Positions 15,588 to 24,933 of a stretch of DNA of 64,000 nt are shown in pieces. The stretch comes from an uncultured Cohaesibacter sp. (GTDB lineage: Bacteria; Pseudomonadota; Alphaproteobacteria; Rhizobiales; Cohaesibacteraceae). The position numbers were made by a program, and so were the translations under genes. Under the pieces are notes generated by a model, which worked only from the letters and a program-made list of their open reading frames with translations, did not search any database and was not told where the DNA came from. Every line of letters starts with the position of its first letter. Within the stretch, counting starts at the first letter, position 1. The DNA lies in NCBI RefSeq assembly GCF_963662805.1, contig NZ_OY759867.1:434001-498000 (forward strand), read 5' to 3'.

Positions 15588-17144
15588 TCAGTCAAGTGAT
15601 AGTGGAAGCAACTCGATCGAGTTTGCTGCTACCGGAGTGAAGACATAGTCTTTCACTTCAGCACGCATGCCAAGTTTGCGTTTTTCCAAGACACCGAACA
15701 GGTCAGGCGCATCATCGACCACAAGTTTCTGGAATTGCTTGTAAAGCTCGGCGCGTTTGGCGTCATCCGGTTCAATACGAGCTGCTTCAATCAGCTTGTC
15801 GACTTCAGGATTGCTGTAAACCGGATTCTGCCACTGACCATTGCGGGATGAGTGGTATGCTGCGAAGGCAACGTTGTCCGGGTCAGCATAGTTGGCCGTC
15901 TCGAAGATGCTGAAGAAGTCCGGCATTGTGTCGGGAGACTGGGCAGACGCTACGATATCCGGCCAGATCATCGGACGCAGTTCGAGCTCGATGTTGAATT
16001 GCTTCAGTGCGTCGAGAAGCAACAGGCACCAGCGGCGCATATTCTCATAGCCGGAAGCATAGGAAATCGAGAGCTTGAAGCCACCGTCCTTATATTTGGA
16101 TTTGGCAAGATATTCCTTCGCCTTGTCCATATCCCGACGGTAGACTTCGAGGTCGGGATCAAAGCCGAAGATGCCGGTCGGCAGTGGGCCGTGCATCAAT
16201 TCGGCAGGGCCAGCCGCCTGAAGCATACCTTCATAGTCATAGGCATAGGAGATGGCCTTGCGCAGGTTCTTGTCAGCAAGCGGGCCTTTTAACGTATTCA
16301 TCTTGATGTAGAAGGTACGATATTCCGGCTCCAGAATGGTGACGACATTCGGCACGTCCTTGAGGGCTTCCATATCTTCTGCGTAGAGCTCGAGAGCGAT
16401 GTGGGCTTCACCACGCTGCAGCATCATGCGTTCGGAAGACGCTTCGCGGACGATTTTCCAGATGGCGCCTTCAAGGTTGCCACCGCCTTTGTGCCAGTCA
16501 TCCTTGACGCGTTTGAATTCGTAGAGGTTGCCGGGCATGACACGGCCCAGTGTGAAGGGACCGGAACCGGCAAGGGTCTGACGCAGGTAGGTCTGGCCGT
16601 CGTCATTGCCGAGATTGGCCTCAACCTGTTCGGGATTGACGATAAACATCCATGGCAGAACCTGCAGGAAAGGAGCAAAGGGCGCCAGCAGGTCGAATGC
16701 AACGGTGTGCTCGTCGATTGCGGTGATCTTGTCGGGATCTACAACCCCGGCAATCATCCATGACGGGCCACGCTGAAGTTTGATAATGCGCTTGAATGAA
16801 TAGATGACCGCTTCAGCCGTAACCGGGGTGCCGTCCTGGAATTTGGCATCCGGATCGAGCTTGAATTCATAGTGCAACTTGTCTTCAGAGACAGTCCACT
16901 CGGTTGCCAGACCAGACACGACTTCAGGCGGCGTTCCAACCACGCGGACAAGGGAATCGTAGGTGTTGCGGAACAGCATGGCGGGAGCATAACCCGTTGC
17001 CACATGAGGATCGAAGTTCGGAATGTCGACGCTGCTGGCCATGACCAGGATCTTGCGTCCGGCGGCGAATGCATCGAACGGCATGGAGGCAAGAGCAGCG
17101 GCAGAAATCGTTGCTCCCAGAAAGTTTCTTCTTGTCATCTTCAT
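15588..17144 (-). CDS. Periplasmic solute-binding protein, family 5 (peptide/opine type), Tat-exported
   Basis: A 518-residue protein from ATG 17144, eight bases after AGGAG. The N terminus KMTRRNFLGATISAAALASMPFDAFA has a twin-arginine motif followed by a hydrophobic stretch and an AxA-type cleavage site, so Tat export is likely. The core shows family 5 motifs: SSVDIPNFDPHVATGYAPAML, LDPDAKFQDGTPVTAEAVIYSFKRI and KNLRKAISYAYDYEGML. It delivers substrate to the Dpp-type permease encoded next. The neighbours suggest a substrate such as a cyclic amide, a modified amino acid or a small peptide rather than bulk peptides. Confidence 0.93.
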   Translation of the reverse strand: MKMTRRNFLGATISAAALASMPFDAFAAGRKILVMASSVDIPNFDPHVATGYAPAMLFRNTYDSLVRVVGTPPEVVSGLATEWTVSEDKLHYEFKLDPDAKFQDGTPVTAEAVIYSFKRIIKLQRGPSWMIAGVVDPDKITAIDEHTVAFDLLAPFAPFLQVLPWMFIVNPEQVEANLGNDDGQTYLRQTLAGSGPFTLGRVMPGNLYEFKRVKDDWHKGGGNLEGAIWKIVREASSERMMLQRGEAHIALELYAEDMEALKDVPNVVTILEPEYRTFYIKMNTLKGPLADKNLRKAISYAYDYEGMLQAAGPAELMHGPLPTGIFGFDPDLEVYRRDMDKAKEYLAKSKYKDGGFKLSISYASGYENMRRWCLLLLDALKQFNIELELRPMIWPDIVASAQSPDTMPDFFSIFETANYADPDNVAFAAYHSSRNGQWQNPVYSNPEVDKLIEAARIEPDDAKRAELYKQFQKLVVDDAPDLFGVLEKRKLGMRAEVKDYVFTPVAANSIELLPLSLD

Positions 17145-17216
17145 TTGCAATTCTCCTGAATGTTTAAAGCAAATGCTGTTCTTCTCTTGTGGTGAGTGAG
17201 AGGGTTTTCACCCTCT

Positions 17217-20200
17217 TCAGTTTTGATTGAAGCCGTAGAGCTTTTTGGCAGCCAACGGGCTGACATAGCCTTGAGTGATGTCTTCGCGGATCATGTCGGG
17301 ATCGCGCTTGAGTGGATCCCCAAAGCCCGAACCGCCAGCCAGTTGCAATTCGATGACCATGTCACTGCCGACAAGATCGAGCACTTCGCCCGTGCCGCAG
17401 TCATGTTCGACGCTGCCGCTGGTCCTGCTTTTGATCACGCCGTGCGACGCCTCACCGCTGAGGCCGCCGAACAGGCCCGCAACGGGGATCCCAACCCCTT
17501 CGGGCTGGACGATCGCCGTGATGGGGCGGCCCTCATCGTTGAGTTGGGAAACCGAAACACGAACCCCCAGACCACCGCGGAACTGACCGGCACCTGCGCT
17601 GTCACAGACAAGAGCCTTTTCCCATACGATAATTGGTGACCGTGTTTCCAGCATTTCCAAAGAGGAGGTCGCCGCAGAGGTTGGCCATAGCAGGGAGGAC
17701 TTTCCGTCCTGATTGGCAGAGGCGCCCTGCCCGCCGCCCAGAAGCAGCAATTCATAGAACAGCCGACCCTCGTCCGACTTGCCATAGAAGCTGAGGAGGC
17801 TTGGCAAGGCCGAGAAGGACTGAACCGTCTCCGGCGCGGCCTCTGCCATGGCGAGGAACACGTTTGGTGCCAGATACCAACCAGTTCTGGTCCGTTGGGA
17901 GACCGGAGCGGGCTTTTCGCAATTGAGGATCGAGCCTTTGGGTGCCGTTACCGTGAAGGGGCGATAGCAACCGGCGTTGCCGCGCACATTGGGCGTCAAC
18001 ATGCACTTGAGCGGATAAGTGGCATGAGCTGTCGTATAGGACAGGGTGCAGTTGATGCCGCCCTTCGTGGTTTGTGCTGGCGTGTCGTAGAAATCAATCG
18101 CGATTTCATCTCCCGCAACCGTAATCTTGAGAGGGAATTTCATTTCTTCCCCCATCGGATTGTTGGAGATTTCCGAGTGATAGGTTCCGTCCTTCAACTG
18201 GGAAATCGTCTGTCGCATGGCTTTTTCAGACAGATCCTGCACCACCGAGGAAAAGGCCTTGAGATCATGCATGCCATATTCCTCAACGAAACTGAGCATG
18301 CGTTTGGAGCCTGTCTCGTTGGCAGAAATGAAGGAGCGGACATCGCCCAGAACCTGATCGCTATCGCGGATATTGTCTGCCATCAGACGGAACAGGTCTT
18401 CGTTCTCCTGCCCTTCGATGACAAGCTTCATCGCCGGGATTTGCAGACCTTCTTCATAGAGTTCAGTGACACTGAGGCCATCGCGGCTGCCGCCGATATC
18501 ACCCACATGACCAACGGTTCCCAGCAGAGCAATCACGTGGCCATGATGGAAGACCGGCGTCACAATCGCCAGATCATACAGATGCCCGGCACAAAGCCAT
18601 GGGTCGTTGGTGATGTACACATCTCCCGGCTTCATCGTTTCAACCGGGTAGCGTTTGATGATCGCTTTCACTGCCATCGGCAGGGTCAGATTGAACACCG
18701 GCATAACGCGCGCCGAATGGGCCAGTGTCTCGCCGTTGGCATCCAGAATGGCGCAGCCAAAGTCCTGACTTTCGGAAATGATCAGCGAAAAAGCTGTCCG
18801 GCATACGGTGGACCACATTTCCTCGGCCACATTGACCAAGCGGCTCCACATAACTTCCAGAGCAATCGGGTTGGCAGTGATGCGCTCAACCGCCTCTTCC
18901 ATGCTCATGTTGTCATCAACCAGCGTCTTGGCTTCGGTCGCCGAAGCGATCTTGATGCGGATGTTGCCTGTTTCGTCAATCGCGACACTGTCGCCGGGAG
19001 GCACGAGGGTGGTGGATTCCCGCTCCTCGATGATGGCGGGGCCAACAAGAGTGAAACCGGCAGGCATGGCGTAGCGGTCGTAGACTGATGCCTCAACCCA
19101 GCCATCACCAAAGTAGGCCTGCCGTTTACCTTTGAGAGCCGCCCCACCCTGACTGCCCGCTCCGGCCTGTCGGAGTGTCAATTCTGGGTCCTGACCTTTA
19201 GCGCGAATACGAACAGAGAGAATTTCCAGACGGGCGTCCTGCGGAACGCGGGTGTAGCGGGCAGTATAGACCTCTTCGAAGGCGGCCTTGATCGCATCGT
19301 AAGAAGCGTCGTCCAGCTTGCCAGACGGGAGCGGTACGTTGATTTCGTGCAATTGTCCGACTAGACGCATGTCGGCGGTCCGTTCGATCTCGATGCTGTC
19401 GGCATCGATCCCTGTACTGCGCAGCTCTGAGCGACCTGCCTCGGCTAGTGCTTCACAGACGCTTTCCAGTTCGGCGATGGACGCATCCTTGGAGAGCACC
19501 AACGGATAGGAGCGCACCAGATCAAAGGCCAAAGGTGCGGTCAGGAAGCCAAAGGCAGAGGCCGCACCACTGGCAGGTGGAATGATCACTTCGCCAATGC
19601 CGAGGATATGGGCCACACGTGCAGCAAAGGCCGGGCCTGCCCCGCCGAAGCCGATCATGGAATAGGCGCGAGGATCCTTGCCCTTCTCGACGAGATGGAT
19701 ACGAGCAGCGTTGGCCATATTCTCGCCAACCACCTGATGGATCCCCCAGGCCGCTTCCACCGTGGACAGGCCAAGTGGTTTGGCGATGGATTCCATGGCC
19801 TTCTGGCCTGCTTCCAGATCCAGCGTCATGCGACCGCCAAGGAAGAAAGACGGATCATAGTAGCCGAGCACGACACTGGCATCGGTGACGGTCGGTTTGT
19901 CACCGCCATTGCCATAGCAGGCAGGACCGGGATAGGAACTTGCCGAATGGGGCCCGACCTGCATCAAACCGACTTCGTCGATGGAGGCGATTGACCCGCC
20001 GCCAGCACCGATTTCAATCATGTCAACAACGGGAGCCTTGATCGGGAGACCAGAGCCATTCTTGAACCGATGGGTCCTGCCAGCCTCAAGGTAGGAGGCA
20101 ATATCGACCTTGCCATCCTCAATCATGCAGGCCTTGGCCGTTGTGCCGCCCATATCGAAGGAAATCACGTTATCAAGGCCGGCATTCTGCCCGAACCAGG

Positions 20201-21029
20201 CCGTCGCCAGTGCGCCACCGGCGGGGCCGGATTCGAGCAGGCGGATCGGGAAGGCACGTGCGGTTTCCAGTGACACGAGACCGCCGCCTGAATGCATCAG
20301 ACGAATGACGCCGTTGTAGTCCTGTGTTGCCAGCTCGCTCTCGAGGCGCTGCAAATAGCGATCCATCAGTGGCTGAACGTAGGCGTTGGCGCAGGTGGTT
20401 ACAAAGCGCTGATATTCCGAAATTTCCGCGACCACTTCAGACGAGATGGAAACAAACAGGTCGGGGAAAGTCTCATGGATGATGTCGCGTGCGCGCTTTT
20501 CATGGTCTGGATTGCTGTAGGAATGCATGAAGCAAATGGCAATGGCTTCACAGCCCTTGTCCTTGAGCTCTTTGGCCAGTCCAACGACCGCGCTCTCATC
20601 CAGGGCGATGACCGCGTTACCTGCTGCGCTGACACGCTCTTCCACTTCAAGGCGCAATTGCCGCTCCACCAACGGGGTAGGAAAAGCAAGCCTCAGATCG
20701 TAGATGTCGTAGCGTTGCTCCGTGCCAATCTCGAGAATATCGCGGAAGCCTTTGGTGGTGATCATGCCGACCTTGGCACCCTTGCGCTCGATAACCGCGT
20801 TGGTCACCAATGTGGTGCCGTGTACGATCTCGCTGATCGCTGAAGCCTTGGTCTCGGCTGCCTTCATAAGCTCTGACAAGCCTTCCAATGCACCTCTGGA
20901 AGGATCATCGGGCGTGGTCAGACATTTGTGTAGCCTGATGGCCGTTTCATTTTCGTCAAAGAGAATGAAATCGGTGAAGGTCCCACCAATATCGATACCG
21001 ACACGAAGATTTTCTGTTGTCTGGGTCAT
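17217..21029 (-). CDS. Fused hydantoinase A/B (5-oxoprolinase / N-methylhydantoinase family)
   Basis: A 1270-residue fusion. Residues 1 to about 690 are the ATP-dependent hydantoinase A half, with actin-like phosphate loops VGIDIGGTFTDFILF (about 11-25) and SFDMGGTTAKACMI (about 292-305). From about 715 (ANPIALEVMWSRLVNVAEEMWSTV) it is hydantoinase B, ending LAGGSGFGDPLKRDP. A single chain is the arrangement of eukaryotic-type and many bacterial 5-oxoprolinases; separate subunits are equally common. The enzyme opens a lactam or hydantoin ring at the cost of ATP. AGGACG precedes the start. It is the first gene of the minus-strand block, upstream of the binding protein, so ring opening of an imported cyclic amide is the likely entry step. 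Confidence 0.93.
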   Translation of the reverse strand: MTQTTENLRVGIDIGGTFTDFILFDENETAIRLHKCLTTPDDPSRGALEGLSELMKAAETKASAISEIVHGTTLVTNAVIERKGAKVGMITTKGFRDILEIGTEQRYDIYDLRLAFPTPLVERQLRLEVEERVSAAGNAVIALDESAVVGLAKELKDKGCEAIAICFMHSYSNPDHEKRARDIIHETFPDLFVSISSEVVAEISEYQRFVTTCANAYVQPLMDRYLQRLESELATQDYNGVIRLMHSGGGLVSLETARAFPIRLLESGPAGGALATAWFGQNAGLDNVISFDMGGTTAKACMIEDGKVDIASYLEAGRTHRFKNGSGLPIKAPVVDMIEIGAGGGSIASIDEVGLMQVGPHSASSYPGPACYGNGGDKPTVTDASVVLGYYDPSFFLGGRMTLDLEAGQKAMESIAKPLGLSTVEAAWGIHQVVGENMANAARIHLVEKGKDPRAYSMIGFGGAGPAFAARVAHILGIGEVIIPPASGAASAFGFLTAPLAFDLVRSYPLVLSKDASIAELESVCEALAEAGRSELRSTGIDADSIEIERTADMRLVGQLHEINVPLPSGKLDDASYDAIKAAFEEVYTARYTRVPQDARLEILSVRIRAKGQDPELTLRQAGAGSQGGAALKGKRQAYFGDGWVEASVYDRYAMPAGFTLVGPAIIEERESTTLVPPGDSVAIDETGNIRIKIASATEAKTLVDDNMSMEEAVERITANPIALEVMWSRLVNVAEEMWSTVCRTAFSLIISESQDFGCAILDANGETLAHSARVMPVFNLTLPMAVKAIIKRYPVETMKPGDVYITNDPWLCAGHLYDLAIVTPVFHHGHVIALLGTVGHVGDIGGSRDGLSVTELYEEGLQIPAMKLVIEGQENEDLFRLMADNIRDSDQVLGDVRSFISANETGSKRMLSFVEEYGMHDLKAFSSVVQDLSEKAMRQTISQLKDGTYHSEISNNPMGEEMKFPLKITVAGDEIAIDFYDTPAQTTKGGINCTLSYTTAHATYPLKCMLTPNVRGNAGCYRPFTVTAPKGSILNCEKPAPVSQRTRTGWYLAPNVFLAMAEAAPETVQSFSALPSLLSFYGKSDEGRLFYELLLLGGGQGASANQDGKSSLLWPTSAATSSLEMLETRSPIIVWEKALVCDSAGAGQFRGGLGVRVSVSQLNDEGRPITAIVQPEGVGIPVAGLFGGLSGEASHGVIKSRTSGSVEHDCGTGEVLDLVGSDMVIELQLAGGSGFGDPLKRDPDMIREDITQGYVSPLAAKKLYGFNQN

Positions 21030-21124
21030 TTTTACGTCCTGCTGGTGCGCACGTACAAGTCTCGGATTAGGCCGGTAGCCTTAGAGAATGCGGCGCAACC
21101 AATTGTGCTTATAAATTCATCACT

Positions 21125-21211
21125 AACGATCGTTGCCCAAACTATAGGCGGACCCAAAAAACTCGTCTATATTTTGTTTCGATATTGACTTTTTGTTCCA
21201 TTATTGAAACA
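21125..21211. promoter_or_regulatory. Divergent control region between hydantoinase and IclR genes
   Basis: The 214-bp gap carries a perfect palindrome AACGATCGTT (21125-21134) and an inverted pair TGTTTC (21175-21180) / GAAACA (21206-21211) in AT-rich DNA. These are candidate binding sites for the divergently encoded IclR protein. Confidence 0.4.
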
Positions 21212-21243
21212 TTATTGTAGAAAATTCACTTAGGAGACATTTT

Positions 21244-21990
21244 ATGGGCGCACTAGACGATGCGATTTCTATTCTCGGCTGTTTTTCATTTGAGGAACCA
21301 ACTTTCACGCAAGCCGACATAGCGCGTCAGATTGATCGCCCCAAGGCGACGGTTCATCGGGCTCTAAAGAGCCTGAGAGAATCGGGTCTCGTCGACTATG
21401 AGCCGAACTCGCGGGTCTATTCCCCCGGTCTGCGCCTCTACGAACTGGGACAGGTTTTCCGTTCGCAGAACCAATTTCTTGATCTGATCGTGAAACAGCT
21501 GCAGCAGGTTTGCGATCGGGTGGGTTATACAGGCTACATTACGGTTTTCGATGGATATGATCTGACGATACTGCAGGTCATTCGCGGCAAGAATCCTCTC
21601 GCCATAACCCGTATTCCTGCCTACAAAACCATCGCTTATTCGACATCGAATGGCCGCGCCATGCTGTCCATGCTTTCTGAAGAGGAATGGAAAAAGCGCA
21701 TTCCCGACCCGATGCCCTATATTTCTCCCAGAACTCCCTCAAACCATGAAGAGCTATCTCAGGCCCTCGAAAAAATTAGACAAACCGGGAGATCCTTTGC
21801 GACCGAGGAAAGCCTTGCGGGTATTGCATCGGTTGGCATCGCCATCAGAGATCCGGATACCACCGAAATTTTCGGAGCAGCCATTTCCTTTCCTGCCAAT
21901 TTGGTCACCGAGCAAGAACGAGAAACGATCGCGGAGTTGATGGATAAAATGAAGAGCAATTTGGCAGGAATAAAGGGAATTTTCGAATAG
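21244..21990 (+). CDS. IclR family transcriptional regulator
   Basis: 248 residues: an N-terminal winged helix (DDAISILGCFSFEEPTFTQADIARQIDRPKATVHRALKSLRESGLVDYE, residues 4-58) and a C-terminal effector domain (LDLIVKQLQQVCDRVGYTGYI through GAAISFPANLV). AGGAGACATTTT precedes the ATG. Its divergent position beside the hydantoinase gene makes it the probable regulator of the amide catabolism block, with a pathway substrate or intermediate as ligand. Confidence 0.9.
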   Translation: MGALDDAISILGCFSFEEPTFTQADIARQIDRPKATVHRALKSLRESGLVDYEPNSRVYSPGLRLYELGQVFRSQNQFLDLIVKQLQQVCDRVGYTGYITVFDGYDLTILQVIRGKNPLAITRIPAYKTIAYSTSNGRAMLSMLSEEEWKKRIPDPMPYISPRTPSNHEELSQALEKIRQTGRSFATEESLAGIASVGIAIRDPDTTEIFGAAISFPANLVTEQERETIAELMDKMKSNLAGIKGIFE

Positions 21991-22106
21991 AACGATTGTT
22001 TCTAGCGCCAAAATCCCGAGCCATTGCGGTGTTTGTCACTGCTCCAATATTGGTAAGGAGTTCGCCGCTTGTGCCTCCCGGATTTTGGTGTTAGCGTTTT
22101 GCCATT

Positions 22107-22190
22107 ACCGTTGGGGTGCCATCTGGCTGAGAGTCGCGAAAGCGTCAACCCATCGAACCTGATCCGGGCAATACCGGCGGAGGGAACGGT
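22107..22190 (+). promoter_or_regulatory. TPP (THI-box) riboswitch
   Basis: All conserved THI-box elements are present: GGGGTGCC (22113-22120), the CTGGCTGAGAG segment, and CGAACCTGATCCGGGCAATACC followed by GGCGGAGGGAAC (22154-22187). The closing helix P1 pairs ACCGTT (22107-22112) with AACGGT (22185-22190). It precedes thiO by 180 bp and will lower expression of the thiamine operon when thiamine pyrophosphate is plentiful. Confidence 0.96.
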
Positions 22191-22280
22191 GTCAATCTTT
22201 GAAGTCTTGCCGTCATCCGTCTCATGTTGCCCTCAAAAGAATGGTGCAACATGTCACTTCCTATCGCGTTTTGTCGCTTT

Positions 22281-22298
22281 CCTGTTGTCGACAACAGG
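22281..22298 (+). promoter_or_regulatory. Palindrome between TPP aptamer and thiO (possible expression platform)
   Basis: CCTGTTG (22281-22287) and CAACAGG (22292-22298) form a perfect hairpin with loop TCGA. No T-run follows, so control would be through translation or Rho rather than intrinsic termination. It could be part of the switch or a separate operator. Confidence 0.45.
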
Positions 22299-22369
22299 CT
22301 GCTCCCTGCCCTCCTCTCAATCGTAGTCCCGCATCTCCGCCGGCTCCCTCACTTGCTGGCGGTCCGGCC

Positions 22370-23335
22370 ATGACCAAATTTTCTATTCTTGGTGCAGGGG
22401 TCGCCGGGCTTTGTGTTGCGACCGAGCTGGTTTCACGCGGAGCGGACGTTGAACTCTATGATCCCAGTGGCGAACCGGGACCACATGGATGCTCGTGGTG
22501 GGCGGGCGGCATGCTCGCGCCCTGGTGCGAATATGAAAGTGCCGAAGAACCGGTGCTGCGCTATGGTCAGCAAGCAATTGATTGGTGGTCCGGCAAAACA
22601 AATGTCAGTCGAGGCGGCACGCTGGTGGTTGCCAATCCGCGAGACTTGCCAGATTTGCGTCGTTTCAGTCGTCGCACCGAAGGGTTCAGGGAAATCGATG
22701 GTGAGGAAATCTCCCGTCTTGAGCCCGATCTCTGTGCCTTCAACAAGGGACTCTATTTTGATGACGAGGCGCATCTTGACCCGCGCAAGGCTCTTCATGA
22801 TCTGTGGCGTGGCTTGCGCGACAAGGGCGTGAAACTGCATCGTGGGTTTGCTCCCTCGGGTCTTGAGAACGAGATCGACTGTCGGGGGCTGCATGCCCGC
22901 GAATATCTGCATGACCTGCGTGGTGTTAAAGGCGAAATGCTGGTCATCCGCAGCATGGATGTCACCCTCTCACGGCCAGTACGCCTGCTTCATCCGCGGA
23001 TGCCGCTCTATATCGTGCCTCGCGGAGACGGCATCTACATGCTGGGTGCAACGATGATCGAGAGTGAGGACAGCACCCATGTCACTGCGCGCTCGATGTT
23101 GGAGCTGCTCAGCGCCGCCTATGCGTTGAACCCGGCCTTTGGGCAAGCCGAGATATTGGAGAGCGGTGTCGATCTGCGCCCCTCCTTCCCCGACAATTTG
23201 CCGAGGATCCGCCGTTTGGGCCGGGCGGTCTATGTCAACGGTCTTTACCGTCACGGCTATCTGTTGGCCCCTGCCATGGCCTGCGCCGTGGCCGACCTTT
23301 TGTTGGACAACAGGAAATCGGAGTTGGTCGCATGA
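22370..23335 (+). CDS. thiO: Glycine oxidase ThiO (FAD-dependent)
   Basis: 321 residues from ATG 22370 (TKFSILGAGVAGLCVATELVSRGADVELYD), which gives the dinucleotide-binding GAGVAG at the very N terminus; the longer open frame back to 22199 is riboswitch leader. Further D-amino-acid-oxidase-fold segments are GCSWWAGGMLAPW and the C-terminal GLYRHGYLLAPAMA. ThiO oxidises glycine to the dehydroglycine imine used for the thiazole ring. It is the first gene of thiOSGE-tenA and its stop overlaps thiS (ATGA). Confidence 0.93.
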   Translation: MTKFSILGAGVAGLCVATELVSRGADVELYDPSGEPGPHGCSWWAGGMLAPWCEYESAEEPVLRYGQQAIDWWSGKTNVSRGGTLVVANPRDLPDLRRFSRRTEGFREIDGEEISRLEPDLCAFNKGLYFDDEAHLDPRKALHDLWRGLRDKGVKLHRGFAPSGLENEIDCRGLHAREYLHDLRGVKGEMLVIRSMDVTLSRPVRLLHPRMPLYIVPRGDGIYMLGATMIESEDSTHVTARSMLELLSAAYALNPAFGQAEILESGVDLRPSFPDNLPRIRRLGRAVYVNGLYRHGYLLAPAMACAVADLLLDNRKSELVA

Positions 23336-23529
23336 AGATCACACTGAATGGAGAAAGCCGTCAGATCTCATCAAGCAATCTGTCTGATCTGCTGGAGGAA
23401 TGTGGTCATGAGGAGCAACTTGTCGCCACTGCCGTCAATGGAGAGTTTGTTCCCATTGATGAGCGAAGAGAGCAGATGTTGAGCGAAGAGGACCGCATTG
23501 AAATTCTGGTCCCCATGCAGGGAGGTTGA
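23332..23529 (+). CDS. thiS: Sulfur carrier protein ThiS
   Basis: A 65-residue ubiquitin-fold protein ending in the essential Gly-Gly (PMQGG), which is adenylated and then thiocarboxylated to carry sulfur to thiazole synthase. The start overlaps the thiO stop by four bases and thiG follows three bases later. ThiF and ThiI are not in this window. Confidence 0.94.
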   Translation: MKITLNGESRQISSSNLSDLLEECGHEEQLVATAVNGEFVPIDERREQMLSEEDRIEILVPMQGG

Positions 23530-23532
23530 AAC

Positions 23533-24303
23533 ATGAAACCCTTTTATGGACTCGAACTGCCCAATCCCCTGATGTTGGGGACGGCGCAATATCCAAGCCC
23601 GGCCATTCTTGAACAGGCCTTTGCCCAAAGCGGAGCTGGTGTAGCGACAGTCTCGTTAAGGCGCGAGGGTGTGAATGGGGCCGGACAGAGTTTCTGGAAG
23701 ATGGTATGCGATCTTGATGTCATTGTGCTGCCCAACACGGCAGGCTGCCATACGGTGAAGGAAGCGGTCACCACGGCCCACATGGCGCGCGAGGTTTTTG
23801 GCACCAAATGGATCAAGCTGGAGGTGATCGGCCATACGGACAGCTTGCAGCCGGAAGTGTTTCATCTGGTGGAGGCGGCTCGCATCTTGTGTGAAGAAGG
23901 TTTTGAGGTCTTCCCCTACACGACCGAAGACCTGATTGTCGCAGAACGGCTTCTTGCCGCCGGGTGTCAGGTGTTGATGCCGTGGGGAGCTCCCATTGGG
24001 TCGGGGCGTGGCCTCAACAATGAATATGCCCTCAGAGCCATGCGGGCAGAGTTTCTCGATGTTCCTCTGGTGGTCGATGCCGGCATTGGTCTGCCGAGCC
24101 ACGCGGCGCGTGCCATGGAGCTGGGATTTGACGCGGTGCTGGTGAACACTGCCGTTGCCAAGGCCGGAGACCCGGTCGCGATGGCAAGGGCAATGATGAG
24201 GGCCGTTGAAGCCGGAAAACTTGCTCATGACGCCGACCCGATCGAACCTCGGGACATGGCGGTGCCTTCGACCCCTGTGATCGGAAAGGCGTTTCTGGCA
24301 TGA
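23533..24303 (+). CDS. thiG: Thiazole synthase ThiG
   Basis: A 256-residue TIM-barrel enzyme. It carries the Schiff-base Lys in [10 protein letters not shown] (about residue 96) and phosphate-binding loops near [12 protein letters not shown] and [12 protein letters not shown]. It joins deoxyxylulose phosphate, dehydroglycine and the ThiS thiocarboxylate into the thiazole phosphate. The short spacing to thiS and the ATGA overlap with thiE show one operon. Confidence 0.95.
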   Translation: MKPFYGLELPNPLMLGTAQYPSPAILEQAFAQSGAGVATVSLRREGVNGAGQSFWKMVCDLDVIVLPNTAGCHTVKEAVTTAHMAREVFGTKWIKLEVIGHTDSLQPEVFHLVEAARILCEEGFEVFPYTTEDLIVAERLLAAGCQVLMPWGAPIGSGRGLNNEYALRAMRAEFLDVPLVVDAGIGLPSHAARAMELGFDAVLVNTAVAKAGDPVAMARAMMRAVEAGKLAHDADPIEPRDMAVPSTPVIGKAFLA

Positions 24304-24932
24304 GACTAGCTCGCTTCTACCCCATTTTTGACGATGTGAGTTGGCTGGTCCGCATGCTGCCTCTGGGTGTGAAATTGGTGCAGTTGCGCATCAAGGAACA
24401 ACCTGATGACGTGATCAGTACGCAGATTGCCGAGGCAAAGGCGCTCTGTGATGCCCACGATTGTCTGCTCGTGGTCAACGACTACTGGCAACAGGCGATC
24501 GATGCGGGATGCTCATGGGTGCATCTAGGGCAGGAAGATCTCGACAGCGCAGATCTTTATGCCATCAGGAAGGCTGGGATTCATCTGGGCGTATCCACTC
24601 ATGATGATGATGAGTTGGAACGGGTGCTGTCGATGTCACCAGACTATATCGCACTGGGACCGGTCTATCCGACCATCCTCAAAAAGATGAAATGGCATCA
24701 ACAAGGACTGCCGAAAGTGCGCGAATGGAAAGAGCGAATCGGCAGCACCCCTCTGGTCGGCATTGGCGGCATGAATGTCGAGCGTGCCGCTGCGGCTTTC
24801 GAGGCCGGAGCGGACGTCATCTCGGTCGTCACGGACATCACGCTTCATGAAAATCCGGAAACGCGCGTCATTGAGTGGCTTGAGGCAACACGACAGGCCG
24901 AGACCCTACAGACACCACAGATAAGGGCATGA
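24300..24932 (+). CDS. thiE: Thiamine phosphate synthase ThiE
   Basis: A 210-residue TIM barrel that couples the hydroxymethylpyrimidine and thiazole moieties. Visible motifs: [31 protein letters not shown], the pyrophosphate-binding [18 protein letters not shown] and [27 protein letters not shown]. The GPVYPT(I)LKK loop deviates slightly from the common GP(I/V)FPTxTK. It overlaps thiG by four bases. Confidence 0.93.
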   Translation: MRLARFYPIFDDVSWLVRMLPLGVKLVQLRIKEQPDDVISTQIAEAKALCDAHDCLLVVNDYWQQAIDAGCSWVHLGQEDLDSADLYAIRKAGIHLGVSTHDDDELERVLSMSPDYIALGPVYPTILKKMKWHQQGLPKVREWKERIGSTPLVGIGGMNVERAAAAFEAGADVISVVTDITLHENPETRVIEWLEATRQAETLQTPQIRA

Positions 24933-24933
24933 C

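Noticed and set aside
15535..15588. Longer start of the DppB-type permease overlapping the binding-protein stop
   Set aside because: The extension would run through a perfect 9-bp stem-loop, and the family N terminus matches the start at 15534.
17895..19088. 397-codon open frame on the plus strand
   Set aside because: It is antisense to the hydantoinase fusion, has low-complexity His/Arg-rich translation and no ribosome binding site; it is a codon-bias shadow.
22199..22369. Longer thiO start at 22199
   Set aside because: The extra 57 codons begin just after the TPP aptamer and do not resemble protein; the Rossmann motif sits at the start of the shorter form.
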